Source: JBKHYJ01 sp046565505 | GTDB taxonomy: Bacteria; Acidobacteriota; Blastocatellia; UBA7656 | Assembly: GCA_046565505.1 (NCBI GenBank) | Contig: JBKHYJ010000096.1 | Location: 1 to 64,000 of the forward strand | DNA length: 64,000 bases | Reading direction: 5' to 3' | Part shown: positions 40,101 through 48,400 of the stretch, piece after piece | Layout: the number at the start of each line of letters is the position of its first letter | Numbering within the stretch: the first letter of the stretch is position 1 | Translations under genes and position numbers: made by a program | Notes under the pieces: model-generated | The model's input: only the letters and a program-made list of their open reading frames with translations | The model's database searches: none | Told to the model about the DNA's origin: nothing

Positions 40101-40288
40101 GGTCGGGGGCATCCTCGCGGAGGATACTCGGAACCGTTGTCATAGTCGGCATGCTTGCCGCGACGGTAATTGCCATCTTCTTCATCCCTGTGACGTTTTA
40201 CGTGGTAGAGAACCTCATTGGCAAAGGCAGGAAACGCCCCTCCGAAGCCATCGGAGAGGAAGCACTCGCGCCCTCTACGGGACATTGA
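37124..40288 (+). CDS. RND multidrug efflux transporter, HAE1 family (AcrB type)
   Basis: A 1054-residue inner-membrane pump of full family length. The start MISKFFINRPIVAMVISI is typical. The proton-relay pair of aspartates is present in TM4 (AIGLVVDDAIVVVEAVEHH, near residue 410). The two large periplasmic halves and the second helix bundle (GAGGTVFALSLVFVFLILAALYESW, GLAAKNAILIVEFAK) are intact. It would extrude hydrophobic compounds together with the adaptor upstream and an outer-membrane channel encoded elsewhere. Likely under sigma-54 control through the promoter at 35259. Confidence 0.96.
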   Translation: MISKFFINRPIVAMVISIVTVLAGLVAMRGLPLAQFPQIIPPQIIVQTTYTGADAVTIEQSVATPMEQQMNGVDDMLYMQSTNANDGTLQLTVTFDVESDVNTDQVNVQNRVAQAQPNLPADVNQFGVAMRKSTGFPMLIIALFSPNKTYDSLFLANYANINITDALYRVPGVGEVRMFGGSEYAMRIWVKPDVLAKLGLTVPDLARAVQQQSAVNPAGKVGAEPAPSGKEMTYTVRAQGRLQTAEEFGQVVVRSSPDGSVVRMKDVARIELGALNYQQIGRVNGQPGCILAVFQTPGSNALAVADGVKKMAKELKDRFPEDLDYKITLDTTLPVTEGIKEIIKTLVEAMILVILVVFLFLQNWRATLIPMIAVPVSLIGTFAAFPLLGFSINTLSLFGLVLAIGLVVDDAIVVVEAVEHHIEEGMSPRDATLRAMREVSGPVIGIALILSSVFIPVAFMSGIQGRLNKQFAVTIAISVLISAFNALTLSPALAALLLRHRKESRGILARFFGAFNRGFARVTRGYVNWSHFLIRKAVVGMLILFGFFVVDAALGKSLATSFLPEEDYGYLLLNVQLPSAASLERTDQVCRKIEGILARTEGVANFNTVAGFSLLTRVSASYNGFFFVALKPWDERDSGRLEARGILNTLNVDLGREVPEATAFAFMPPSIPGLGSAGGFSFWLQDRSGGSVEFLDQNLQKFLDACRKRPELTGVTSAFNASVPQIYADVDRDKVLKQGVAVGDIYQTMQAYLGGLYLNQFNRFGRQWKVFLQAEGEDRLSEKDIGPFYVRNNEQMMVPLSSLVTTRRISGPEYTNRFNLFRSAQVIGSAAPGYSSGQALEALEQVAKETLPREIGYDFADLSYQEKQTSGAGGTVFALSLVFVFLILAALYESWSLPFSVLLSVPVAIFGAFAGLLLRGYDLDVYAQIGLIVLIGLAAKNAILIVEFAKAEFEKGLDLVNAALEGARLRLRPILMTSFAFIFGCVPLWIASGSGASSRRILGTVVIVGMLAATVIAIFFIPVTFYVVENLIGKGRKRPSEAIGEEALAPSTGH

Positions 40289-40504
40289 GGGGTAAGCAGG
40301 TCGGTGGTAGTTACAAAATATTTTGATGAAATAATGAAAAATCGTAGCTCTCGGGCTGACTTACTAAGCCTCGCACGACGATTTCCTGGCACTCGGCTTG
40401 AGGAGTTACGCTTCCGCGGTTGGGCGCACGAATCACCCCTTTGTGCACTCTATCATCCTTTTACATCGATTTCGCTGTTACTATCAATAATACCGTTATT
40501 GTTT

Positions 40505-40530
40505 ATGGCACACTCGATTCATGTCACACT
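40505..40530. repeat. ATGGCACACT-type direct repeats
   Basis: ATGGCACACT at 40505-40514 and ATGTCACACT at 40521-40530, 16 bases apart. The same ten bases recur at 40940-40949, directly before the ATPase start codon, and ATGGCACACC at 43360-43369 behind the second gene. Their positions at both ends of the gene pair suggest operators or element-end sites. Confidence 0.55.
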
Positions 40531-40931
40531 AACTGTGATTGTCTGTATTACCCTATAATAGTTGGCAATTCTTTGACGACCCTTCCTTGGGCCGCGCTTT
40601 GGCCACAATGAGATTTCGTGAAACTGTAAAGTTAAAGTCATTCTTACTTATGGACTGGCCAGTCTATTGATTATCATAGTGCAGATTAGGTGAGAGCATA
40701 TTCACTGTCCTTCTAAAATCTGTACCTTGAGCTTTCCGCAGTTAGAAGGTGCTTGTCAGCTTTTGGTTTCAACTGTCCGTATGGCCTGAATTAACAAGTT
40801 AGAGAGATTTCCTTTCTTGATAGAAACATCTCCAGGCCCTTCCTAAATGTTCTCTGAAACTTAGAATAAGTAGAAAAAGAGAGCTAAATATGCCCCCCCC
40901 TATTAGAATTTCATTGTAATCCTGACAAACT

Positions 40932-40949
40932 TATGATACATGGCACACT
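40932..40949 (+). promoter_or_regulatory. Possible -10 element and operator at the ATPase start
   Basis: TATGAT at 40932-40937 would place the transcription start within about six bases of the ATG at 40950, so the mRNA would be nearly leaderless. This fits the lack of any Shine-Dalgarno sequence. The repeat ATGGCACACT fills the gap and would be well placed for autorepression. No good -35 hexamer at 17 bp is present. Confidence 0.35.
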
Positions 40950-41804
40950 ATGATTCCAGAGAGTGTCTTTTCAATCTCGCCAAATCCTAGATTTTTCTAC
41001 ATAACGCCATCTGTTCAGGCGGCGATAGCAAAGACTAAGTACGTCATTCGCGCATGTCAGGGACTTACTACTATAATTGGTGACGTTGGCCTGGGTAAAA
41101 CTTCATTATTGCGGCTGCTTTACAACGAGTATGCAGATGATGAAAGCCACGTCGTAGCTTTCATGGTTAATCCGAAACAAACCTCGGAAACGGCTTTTCT
41201 CAAGGCGATTTGTACAGAATTCGGAGTCTCAACCCGCCGAAGTCAGCGAGAAACCGAATATGAACTCCGCGCCTTTCTAGTCGACCAATTCCGCATCGGC
41301 AAGAACGTAGCCCTGTTTATAGATGAAGCACAGCAGTTGCGCGGCCCTATGTTTGAACAGATCCGGCAGATCCTTAACTTCGAGACTGACTCAACAAAGC
41401 TGCTCTCGATAGTTATGGCCGGTCAGGTAGAGCTTAGATATAAGCTTGCCGATAAGAGCAAAAGGGCTCTCGTGAGCCGCATAGCGGTTTCCTCGACGCT
41501 AGATGCGCTGACGATTGAAGAAACTGCCGGGATGATCGATTTCCGTTGTCACGTCGCCGGCGTCCAAAATCCCTTTGAGGCGGGTGCTGTTGCCGCTATC
41601 TATAAATTTTCTAGAGGCGTCCCTCGCGAAGCAATCAAGCTGTGCGCTATGTCAGTCCAGTACGCGACACTTAACAACCTGCAATCAATTCCAGCAGACC
41701 TTGTAGAGCTCGCTTCGCTAGATATCGTCCGCCCCTCTGAGGAAGAAGAACAAATCGTGGCATCCCAAAAAGGCACGGTGAGAAGCGTTCGTGAGGCTGT
41801 ATGA
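40950..41804 (+). CDS. AAA+ ATPase, ExeA/TniB-like
   Basis: A 284-residue AAA+ protein. The N-terminal NPRFFYITPS motif is the hallmark of the ExeA/GspA-like AAA group. Walker A is GDVGLGKTS (residues 44-52), Walker B is ALFIDEAQQL (near 120-128), and sensor regions follow (LSIVMAGQ). The C-terminal lid (FSRGVPREAIKLCAMSV) is the usual winged or four-helix end. Relatives act as transposition regulators (TniB/TnsC), secretion ATPases or helicase loaders. No transposase or secretion gene is near; the partner overlapping it by four bases (ATGA) is a DNA-binding-like protein with internal iterons, so a loader role in replication fits best. That is inference. Confidence 0.88.
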   Translation: MIPESVFSISPNPRFFYITPSVQAAIAKTKYVIRACQGLTTIIGDVGLGKTSLLRLLYNEYADDESHVVAFMVNPKQTSETAFLKAICTEFGVSTRRSQRETEYELRAFLVDQFRIGKNVALFIDEAQQLRGPMFEQIRQILNFETDSTKLLSIVMAGQVELRYKLADKSKRALVSRIAVSSTLDALTIEETAGMIDFRCHVAGVQNPFEAGAVAAIYKFSRGVPREAIKLCAMSVQYATLNNLQSIPADLVELASLDIVRPSEEEEQIVASQKGTVRSVREAV

Positions 41805-43291
41805 GCGAAGCCAAGAAATATGTAACCTTCAGAGATCTCAAGGATTTAGGAAAGAATAACGAACTCGCTCAAGAGGACAAATCTTCTACTAGTACACCTA
41901 GTATATCTAGCAATACTAGTATATCTAGCACTACTGGTATTGCTAGAGCAACTAGGTCATCTAGTACATCTCAGATAAATAGATCAATCCCTAAAACAAG
42001 CACAGATAAATCACGAGAATCATTGCGTCGCTCAGTTGCTCCAGAGCGGGATTTCCAGCGGGTCCCCAATTCTGTAACGAGAGAAGCATTACAAGGCGGG
42101 ATATTCCGCGGTAAGAGTAAGCAAGTATGGGATTACTTATGGAGCATATCTCGCGGGGCCGTGGTTCCAAACCGTATCGTAAGAAAATCAAGAAAGGAGA
42201 TAAAGGCAGGAGCTGGCTTAGGCTCGATGGTGACTGTTGACGCTGCGATTGAGCACTTAAAAAGTATAGGCCTTTTAGCGGTGCGGCCAGCGGTCGGCTC
42301 TCTTATCGGTAATGAATATGAAATTTTTACACCTGAGGAGCTAGCTTTATCCCCTGGCAGATCTACTGGTATATCTAGTACATCTAGTACTACTAGCCTT
42401 ACCCATAAAGTAGATGTACTAGATATACCAGATTCTGGTATATCTAGTACATCTCAACCACTTGCAAATACAACAACATACGTGCCTACTAATACTTTTT
42501 TTAAGACTGATGATGATGATGACACACACACACTCCTAACTTATTTTTCTGAGACCCTGATTTGTGCGGCTCGGGAGATTGTAGGGGGGCCGCTAAGTGT
42601 AAGCGAGCAGGAGCGCGTGTTGTGGAACGAGTGTGCGTGTGTGTTAGCAGATGAATTAAAAAAGGCAGCAAAACAGACGCAAGGAATTTCGTCCGTGCCC
42701 GCATTCCTGACCGCTCACCTCCGCCGCCGGTTCGCGCCCAAGCAGAAGACGGACGCGAAGGTTATAAACCGAGAAGTGACTACAAAAACCAATGCTGTTG
42801 GGACCGAGCGGTCGGTTCAGCAAGTAGACCCAAATGTAAAACCGGCGTGGGAGAACACCCCGCCAGGTTCAAAGTATTCACTTGAAGAATGCCGCCAATA
42901 CGCCGAGCATTTGCACAAGACGGGGCAGGGGATCAATAAGCCGGGCGGGTATGCTACAACCATATACCGGACGGGGGAGGCTGATACCCTCATAGGAAAA
43001 TTTCTTAACCCTGCTGACCCGCAACCGCTGGATACAACGATGTGCCCAGAGTGTAAAGGCGTCGGTTTTACTTACCCTGAAGGCGTTGAGCGCGGCGGCG
43101 TCGCAAAGTGTAATCACCCGCGACTAGGCACCGCCCTAAAACTGCTAGAGTATATCGAGCACCTGAGGTTAGTCCATAAAGGCGACGCGGGGTATCAGGT
43201 TTCTGATCTCATTGACGATTTGAAATTCCGGTGCGAGCGCGACTCACTAGACTGGGACGAGGAGCTTGTAGCCAGGCTGCTAGAGACATGA
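41801..43291 (+). CDS. Winged-helix replication-initiator-like protein with internal iterons
   Basis: A 496-residue protein of a family I cannot name. Residues about 25-75 and 185-225 are Ser/Thr-rich linkers built by 18-bp DNA repeats. Between them (about 90-180) lies a winged-helix-like domain (FQRVPNSVTREALQGGIF, KQVWDYLWSIS, VTVDAAIEHLKSIGLLAVRP), similar in layout to phage replication proteins. The C-terminal half has SLEECRQYAEHLHKTGQGI, GGYATTIYRTGEAD and a likely zinc knuckle (CPECKGVGF, then AKCNHP). Codon use is AT-rich in the first half and drifts to chromosomal GC after about 42,700. It is translationally coupled to the AAA+ gene. Alternative roles: partition or transposition target protein. 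Confidence 0.72.
   Translation: MSEAKKYVTFRDLKDLGKNNELAQEDKSSTSTPSISSNTSISSTTGIARATRSSSTSQINRSIPKTSTDKSRESLRRSVAPERDFQRVPNSVTREALQGGIFRGKSKQVWDYLWSISRGAVVPNRIVRKSRKEIKAGAGLGSMVTVDAAIEHLKSIGLLAVRPAVGSLIGNEYEIFTPEELALSPGRSTGISSTSSTTSLTHKVDVLDIPDSGISSTSQPLANTTTYVPTNTFFKTDDDDDTHTLLTYFSETLICAAREIVGGPLSVSEQERVLWNECACVLADELKKAAKQTQGISSVPAFLTAHLRRRFAPKQKTDAKVINREVTTKTNAVGTERSVQQVDPNVKPAWENTPPGSKYSLEECRQYAEHLHKTGQGINKPGGYATTIYRTGEADTLIGKFLNPADPQPLDTTMCPECKGVGFTYPEGVERGGVAKCNHPRLGTALKLLEYIEHLRLVHKGDAGYQVSDLIDDLKFRCERDSLDWDEELVARLLET
41881..41970. repeat. Tandem 18-bp iterons, array 1
   Basis: About five tandem units of 18 bp with a core near TAGTATATCTAGCA: clear units begin at 41899, 41917, 41935 and 41953, with a diverged one at 41881. 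All stay in frame and encode hexapeptides such as SISSNT, SISSTT and GIARAT. By hand count 20 of the 60 bases at 41881-41940 are G or C. Confidence 0.8.
42367..42402. repeat. 18-bp iterons, array 2
   Basis: TGGTATATCTAGTACATCT at 42367-42385 is identical to 42436-42454. An overlapping diverged unit, TAGTACTACTAGCCTTAC, follows at 42385-42402. The array lies about 400 bp after array 1, on the far side of the winged-helix coding region. Confidence 0.8.
42412..42454. repeat. Perfect 43-bp palindrome made of two opposed iterons
   Basis: Two 21-base arms, AGATGTACTAGATATACCAGA (shown here as its motif, 42412-42432) and its exact reverse complement (42434-42454), flank a single T at 42433. The right arm is a direct copy of the 42367 iteron. 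The left arm, read in frame, encodes an unrelated peptide (DVLDIPD), so its identity must be kept at DNA level. Confidence 0.88.
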
Positions 43292-43598
43292 GCCAAGCCA
43301 AGCTATGCTTATTCGAGTACGATGGGGGCAGGTGTGTAATGTAATCAGGCGAGATTCCTATGGCACACCTATGGCGGGTATTCTTTAGAGTTTTTGCTGG
43401 CCCCGACAGCAGGTGGTATGTAAATCCGCGTCGTGCTATGACACTTGGGTAGACAATGTCGCGTGATGGCCCGCCGTCCGGGACGCCCAACCTGCCGCTT
43501 CGCCTGAGAACGTGGCTGAGTTCCAATTGCCGTCGCGGTCCGAGACACCAATGATTTACGGTTGATATTGAGTCTTATATTCTTTGCAGAGGTCGGAG
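43292..43598. other. Right flank of the AT-rich island
   Basis: About 300 bp without a gene. It holds an inverted repeat, AGGTGTG at 43330-43336 against CACACCT at 43364-43370, which includes the fourth ATGGCACAC copy. Composition returns to chromosomal GC after about 43,400, so the element edge probably lies here. Confidence 0.5.
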
Positions 43599-45287
43599 AT
43601 GAGAAGGCATCAAGTAGCTATGATAGTGTTTTGGCTCGCTCTGTGCACCGTTGCTATTGCGCAGCCAGCCGGGACTGACAAAGCCGCGGCGCGCAAAGTC
43701 GATGAGGTCTTCGCTCAGTTCGATAAGCCCGACTCACCCGGCTGCGCGCTCGCGGTCATCAAGGATGGACAGATTACCTACAAGCGTGGGTATGGCATGT
43801 CTAACCTTGAATACGGCATTCCTATCTCGCCATCGTCGATCTTTCACGTCGCGTCGATATCCAAAGAATTTACGGCCATGTCAGTCCTAATGCTTGCCCA
43901 GCAGGGCAAACTCTCGCTCGACGATGACGTGCGCAAGTACGTGCCAGAGGTGCCGGATTTCGGCGAGCGCATAACCATCCGCCACCTGATTCATCACATC
44001 AGCGGTCTGCGCGATCAGTGGTCGCTGCTCGATCTGGCAGGCTGGCGCGAAGACGATGTCATCACCGAAGCAGATATACTCGACCTGGTGTCACGACAGA
44101 AAGCGCTGAACTTCAAGCCGGGCGGCGAATACCTCTACTCGAACACAGGCTACACGCTGCTCGCGGTCATCGTAAAGCGCGTCAGCGGACAGTCCCTGCG
44201 CGAATTTGCCGAGGCTAATATTTTTAAACCGCTCGGCATGACCCGAACGCATTTCCACGATGACCACACGATGATCGTGAAGGATCGGACCTCTGCGTAT
44301 CAGCCGAGAAAGGGTGGCGGGTTGAAGATCAGCATTCCCGTGTTCGACACCTACGGGGCGACCAGCCTGTTCACAACCGTTGAAGATATGGCTAAGTGGG
44401 ACCAGAACTTCACCAGCAAGAGAGTCGGCGGCGAGGCGGCGATTGAACAGATGCTCTCGCCCGGCGTGCTCAATAGCGGAAAGAAGCTGACTTACGCATT
44501 CGGCCTGGTGGTTGGTGAGTATAAGGGCCTGAAAACTGTCGGGCACGGGGGAGCAGACGCCGGATACCGGGCAGACTTCGTTCGATTCCCCGATGAGCGA
44601 TTCTCCGTTGTGTGCCTCTGCAATTTCAGCAGGTCCAACCCGGGGACGCTCACCCGCCGCGTCGCCGATATCTATCTGGCTGACCACCTCAAGAGGGATC
44701 CGCCTAAGGAGAAGAAATCGCCGGCGGCAGCTTCAATTAGCGAAAGACCGTCCGAGCCGGAACTCGCAAGTAAGGTCGGGGCTTACTACGACAGAAAGAG
44801 CGAACAAACGATTCGCGTCGAGATGAAGGACGGCAAGCTGATGGCGGATGTCGGCCCCGGTTTCCCGCTTAATCCGCTCGGCAAGAATCTGTTTCAAGTG
44901 GTGGGCGCGCCGGTTCAAGTCACGTTTGAAGGAACGGCGAACGGTCATCCGCAAAGAATGGTCGTCGCCGAAGGCGAGGCCGAACCGACAGTCTATGAGT
45001 ACACAGAGACTGCCGACCCGACTCCCGCCCAGTTGGCGGAATACGCGGGCACCTACTACAGCGAAGAACTGGACGCGCGATATACGTTAATCGTTAAGGA
45101 TGGCAGGCTGATCCTGCGGCGCAAGAAGTTTGATGACTCCGCCCTCAGACCCACCTCCGCGGATAGTTTCACGGACCCTGAAACAGGCGACATAAAATTC
45201 ATCCGCGACAGCGTCAATCGCCTGTCGGGCTTTGAGCTTAACGCGGGCCGCGTCAGACACCTGAAGTTTTCTAAAGAGGCGCGATGA
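43599..45287 (+). CDS. Secreted serine hydrolase, class C beta-lactamase fold
   Basis: A 562-residue protein with a signal peptide (AMIVFWLALCTVAIAQ). Catalytic S86-x-x-K89 (SISK), Y180-S-N (YSNTGY) and a later HGG triad (GHGGADAGYR) define the penicillin-binding/AmpC-like fold. Two C-terminal beta domains follow (about 385-560: VGAYYDRKSEQTIRVEM, YAGTYYSEELDARYTL), as in many DD-peptidase or esterase-like members. ATG at 43599 with AGAGGTCGGAG upstream is preferred over TTG at 43584. The substrate could be peptide, ester or D-amino-acid peptide. It lies just right of the AT-rich island and converges on the macroglobulin gene. True beta-lactamase activity is unlikely to be the main role. Confidence 0.92.
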   Translation: MRRHQVAMIVFWLALCTVAIAQPAGTDKAAARKVDEVFAQFDKPDSPGCALAVIKDGQITYKRGYGMSNLEYGIPISPSSIFHVASISKEFTAMSVLMLAQQGKLSLDDDVRKYVPEVPDFGERITIRHLIHHISGLRDQWSLLDLAGWREDDVITEADILDLVSRQKALNFKPGGEYLYSNTGYTLLAVIVKRVSGQSLREFAEANIFKPLGMTRTHFHDDHTMIVKDRTSAYQPRKGGGLKISIPVFDTYGATSLFTTVEDMAKWDQNFTSKRVGGEAAIEQMLSPGVLNSGKKLTYAFGLVVGEYKGLKTVGHGGADAGYRADFVRFPDERFSVVCLCNFSRSNPGTLTRRVADIYLADHLKRDPPKEKKSPAAASISERPSEPELASKVGAYYDRKSEQTIRVEMKDGKLMADVGPGFPLNPLGKNLFQVVGAPVQVTFEGTANGHPQRMVVAEGEAEPTVYEYTETADPTPAQLAEYAGTYYSEELDARYTLIVKDGRLILRRKKFDDSALRPTSADSFTDPETGDIKFIRDSVNRLSGFELNAGRVRHLKFSKEAR

Positions 45288-45296
45288 TCCGGGTTT

Positions 45297-45323
45297 CGGC
45301 TCCCAAAGCTTCTAAAGGAGCCG
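45297..45323. terminator. Possible bidirectional terminator hairpin
   Basis: CGGCTCC (45297-45303) pairs with GGAGCCG (45317-45323) over a 13-base loop, ten bases after the hydrolase stop and between convergent genes. No T-run follows on either side, so an intrinsic terminator is only possible. Confidence 0.25.
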
Positions 45324-45471
45324 TCAAGCGGCACGTCGCCGAAGACAAGGCCCGCCGTGTGCAGTTGCAAACACTTTCCTTCAGCCCTGCGATGGACCAG
45401 GTCGCGCTAACAGCGCATTACCAGGCGGTATCTGCGCTGGCCCCGTCAGGCCGGGCGGCCTACTGCTCCGC

Positions 45472-48400
45472 TCACCGAACTATAAACTTGGTCGGCCTGA
45501 CGACTACTCTAGCCTCTGGATTATAGTAATCATAAAGTACGGAAGGGGCGGTCAGCGCCGCAAGGCCGAATCGCGGGCGGAACTTAAATTGAAAATTTCC
45601 CCCACCTGCGTGGGGCCATAAGTAGACGATGAGTCTGTCAGGTAAAACATCGTATTGATCAAACTGCGAACCTGCCTGCTTTATCGCTTGATCCAGCGAA
45701 GCTCTGTCTACTTCGGCCCCGGGAGGCAAGCCGATCTCGGCAACCATCATCCCGTAACCGGAATGCCCTATCCGTTCGGCCGTGACTTCGCCAACGACTT
45801 CTTCGCCGACACGGGCTTCTGTTTTGTCGAAGCTTACTCGCAGGCGCAATGCGCTCGCCGCCGCTTTCGGGGCCGCCTCGCCGCCCGTCGGAATCACGCC
45901 CCATGCCTTGTAATAACTTGACACCACCTGTACCGCCGCCTGTTGAGAGCCCGCGGCCCGCCTGACCTCAACGCGGTTGTTGCCGGGCAGCAATAATCGG
46001 GACAGGTCAACAGAAACAGGGCCGCCTGATCCTCGGCCGATGGGCAGGTCTACTGACGAAACCTTGAGACCGTTGACCAGAATTTCGGCCGCGCCATTCG
46101 CATCCGGCCGGAGCCCGCTTGCCACGCCGGCATTACTGTTACCCCCGGACGGTTTCGCCAGCGTAGTTATTAGCGCGTCAAGTACGTTGATGGTCGCCTG
46201 TGTCGAGTACCAGACGCCATAGCGATCCTTTTTACGAGTCAAGAAGAGCAAGCCTCGATTGATCAATTGCGCATTGTGCGATTGGGGCTGCCCAGCCTTA
46301 ATCTCGCAGCCCCAATTCTGCGCCGCGCAAAACTTCGCGAGTGACTGTACCGCCAGGGCGGTCGTTTCGACCCTGCCCGCCAGACCCCAACCATAAAACG
46401 GCGTGTTCGATTCGAGATTCCAATAGCTGGTGTCGCCCTCATTATGGGCAAGCGTGCGCAACCTCTCAATAGCCTTGGATGCGCTAGACGCCTCACCCGC
46501 GTCCAGCGCCGCGAGCGCGTACGACGCCAACAGGTATGGCTCATCAATTTCGTTCGTCCGACGCGCCAGGTAATCAAGCGCGCGTCTCACGGGCGGAGAG
46601 GCGGCCTTCTGATGAGTCGGAGTCGAACTCTCTGCGTCACCCGCGCGCGAGTCGGCGGCGAGGACGCGCGCAATGAAAGACGTGAGCAATGCGCTGCGGC
46701 TGCGATCTTCGACGCCCTCCTGCACGCGAGCGGACCAACTGCCGTCAGCGCGTTGCCGCTCGATGAGCCAGTCACGCGCATGATCAATCACGCCCTCATC
46801 AACTGTTATAAACTCGGCCGCGTCCCTCAGGAACTTGAGGGCATACGCGGTGAGCGCAAGGTCCGCTTCGCCGCGCCCCCAGTAAGAGAAGCCGCCCCCC
46901 CCCATGTTGTAGTTAAGCAGCAACTCGTAACCATGCTGCACGTAACCGCGCGCCTTCAAAGCGACCGGCGGCACATCTTCCGCCCTGCCCTTGTAATAGC
47001 GCAGCGTCAGGATGCTAGGGTAGGTTGAAGAAATCGTCTGCTCTGCGCATCCGTGTGGGCGCTGCATTATGGCTTCAATGCTTTCGATTACGTGCCCGAT
47101 AAGGTTCGGGTAAATCTTCAGCTCGGCCCTGGCGGAGCCCTTTATGGAGTTATCAGGAATATTGATTTCGAGGGCGGCCGAATCGCCGAACAGGTCGCTA
47201 GCAGCCTCGACCACCTCTTCGCCGTTCGGATGAACGTCCACGGGTTTTTCAACCGCATCGCTCGCGCCTGAACCGGACGCGATGACGCGCTGTTTCCCGT
47301 CTTTGATTGGGGCGGCGGCGCGAAACTCGAACGTGGCGAGCGCGGCGTCGCCGGAGGATATTTCGGCCTGCTTGCGCGCAGGGCCGAGCAGCGTGAACCA
47401 CGGGGCTGATTTGATCTCCAGGTCAACCTTCTGGGATGTATCAAGGTAGTTGCGCGCGACGACCGGGAGCGCAATCTCGTCGCCTTCCGTCAGGACGCGA
47501 GGCGGATCATGTTCGATAAAGAATGGCTGGAACGCGCGAATCTCTCGTTCAGATAGGCCGATCAACCCATCCGTGGTCGAAGCTATAATGGCAAGCTTCC
47601 ACGTAGTGATGTTATCGGCGAGCTTAAAATTCAACTGTGCGTGGCCTCGCGAGTCGGTTTCAATCGAAGGCTGCCACACGAGTGTTTCCGGGAAGTATTC
47701 ACGTAGCCGCGGCGTTGACGCCGGCGCGGGTAGCATCTTGGAAGCGTGTCCCGTGGTCAAATCTGTAACTTGTCTGCTCACGACTGAGGATTGAGATACG
47801 TCAGTTTCCAGCAGCGACTTTCCTGCTGTTACTACGACAGCTTCTGAAACCGCCCCGGCTTCGAGCGTTATGTCGAGCCGCGAAACGCTCGACGGGAGTA
47901 CTCTCACTTCATCAATCACACTATTTTTGAAACCCTGAGCCTCGAAGCGTACTTGATAAACTCCCGCCGGCAAATTGCCTAGAAAGCAATGCCCATCGTC
48001 GCCGGTCTTTGTCTCATAAATCAGCAACGAATTAATTTCAGTGGCTTTGACTGTCACGTCGGGTATGACAGCGCCCTGCGGATCAACGACTGTCCCGCTG
48101 ATCGCCCCGACCGCGCCGGAAAGCACCCCCGCCCCGCGCGCAGGCTGCGGGTTTGCGTCCGGGCCGGATTGCTCGACCACGACATGAGAAAAGAATGCCG
48201 CCTCAAAATCATCCGCCGTCCCTTGCTTGCCATCCTCACCGCTGCTGCGCAGGAAGATGGAATCGACACGCTGTGTGACCGGAGTAATTTCCGTGCGCTG
48301 TTGTGCGACTTCCGGGTAGCGCGCATAATTATAAATGGTCACACGATCCGTGTAACGTGAATTGCTTTTGAAAATGGCGTAGTAAGCGTTTCCCCACGGG

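Larger units (their letters stand above)
40289..40949. other. AT-rich leader region of a putative mobile replicon
   Basis: About 660 bp, clearly richer in A and T than the RND gene before it. An 84-codon open frame (40304-40558, GTG start) has no ribosome site and I do not accept it. The stretch carries TATAAT at 40554-40559, repeats of ATGGCACACT and ATGTCACACT, an eight-C run near 40892 and several short AT tracts. It could hold a control region or RNA for the downstream gene pair. Confidence 0.5.

Noticed and set aside
40304..40558. 84-codon frame in the AT-rich leader
   Set aside because: No ribosome site, no recognisable similarity, and a C-terminus made hydrophobic only by AT-rich codons.
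41881..41970. Simple Ser/Thr linker expansion as full explanation for the repeats
   Set aside because: The opposed copy at 42412-42432 keeps the same 21 bases while encoding a different peptide, which protein-level repetition does not explain.
41881..42454. CRISPR array
   Set aside because: Units are tandem with no spacers, lie inside a coding frame, and no cas gene is near.
40950..43291. Tn7/Tn5053-type transposon, suggested by the TniB-like ATPase
   Set aside because: No DDE transposase, TniQ or terminal-repeat pair of the expected type is present; the ATPase is closer in motif to the wider ExeA group.
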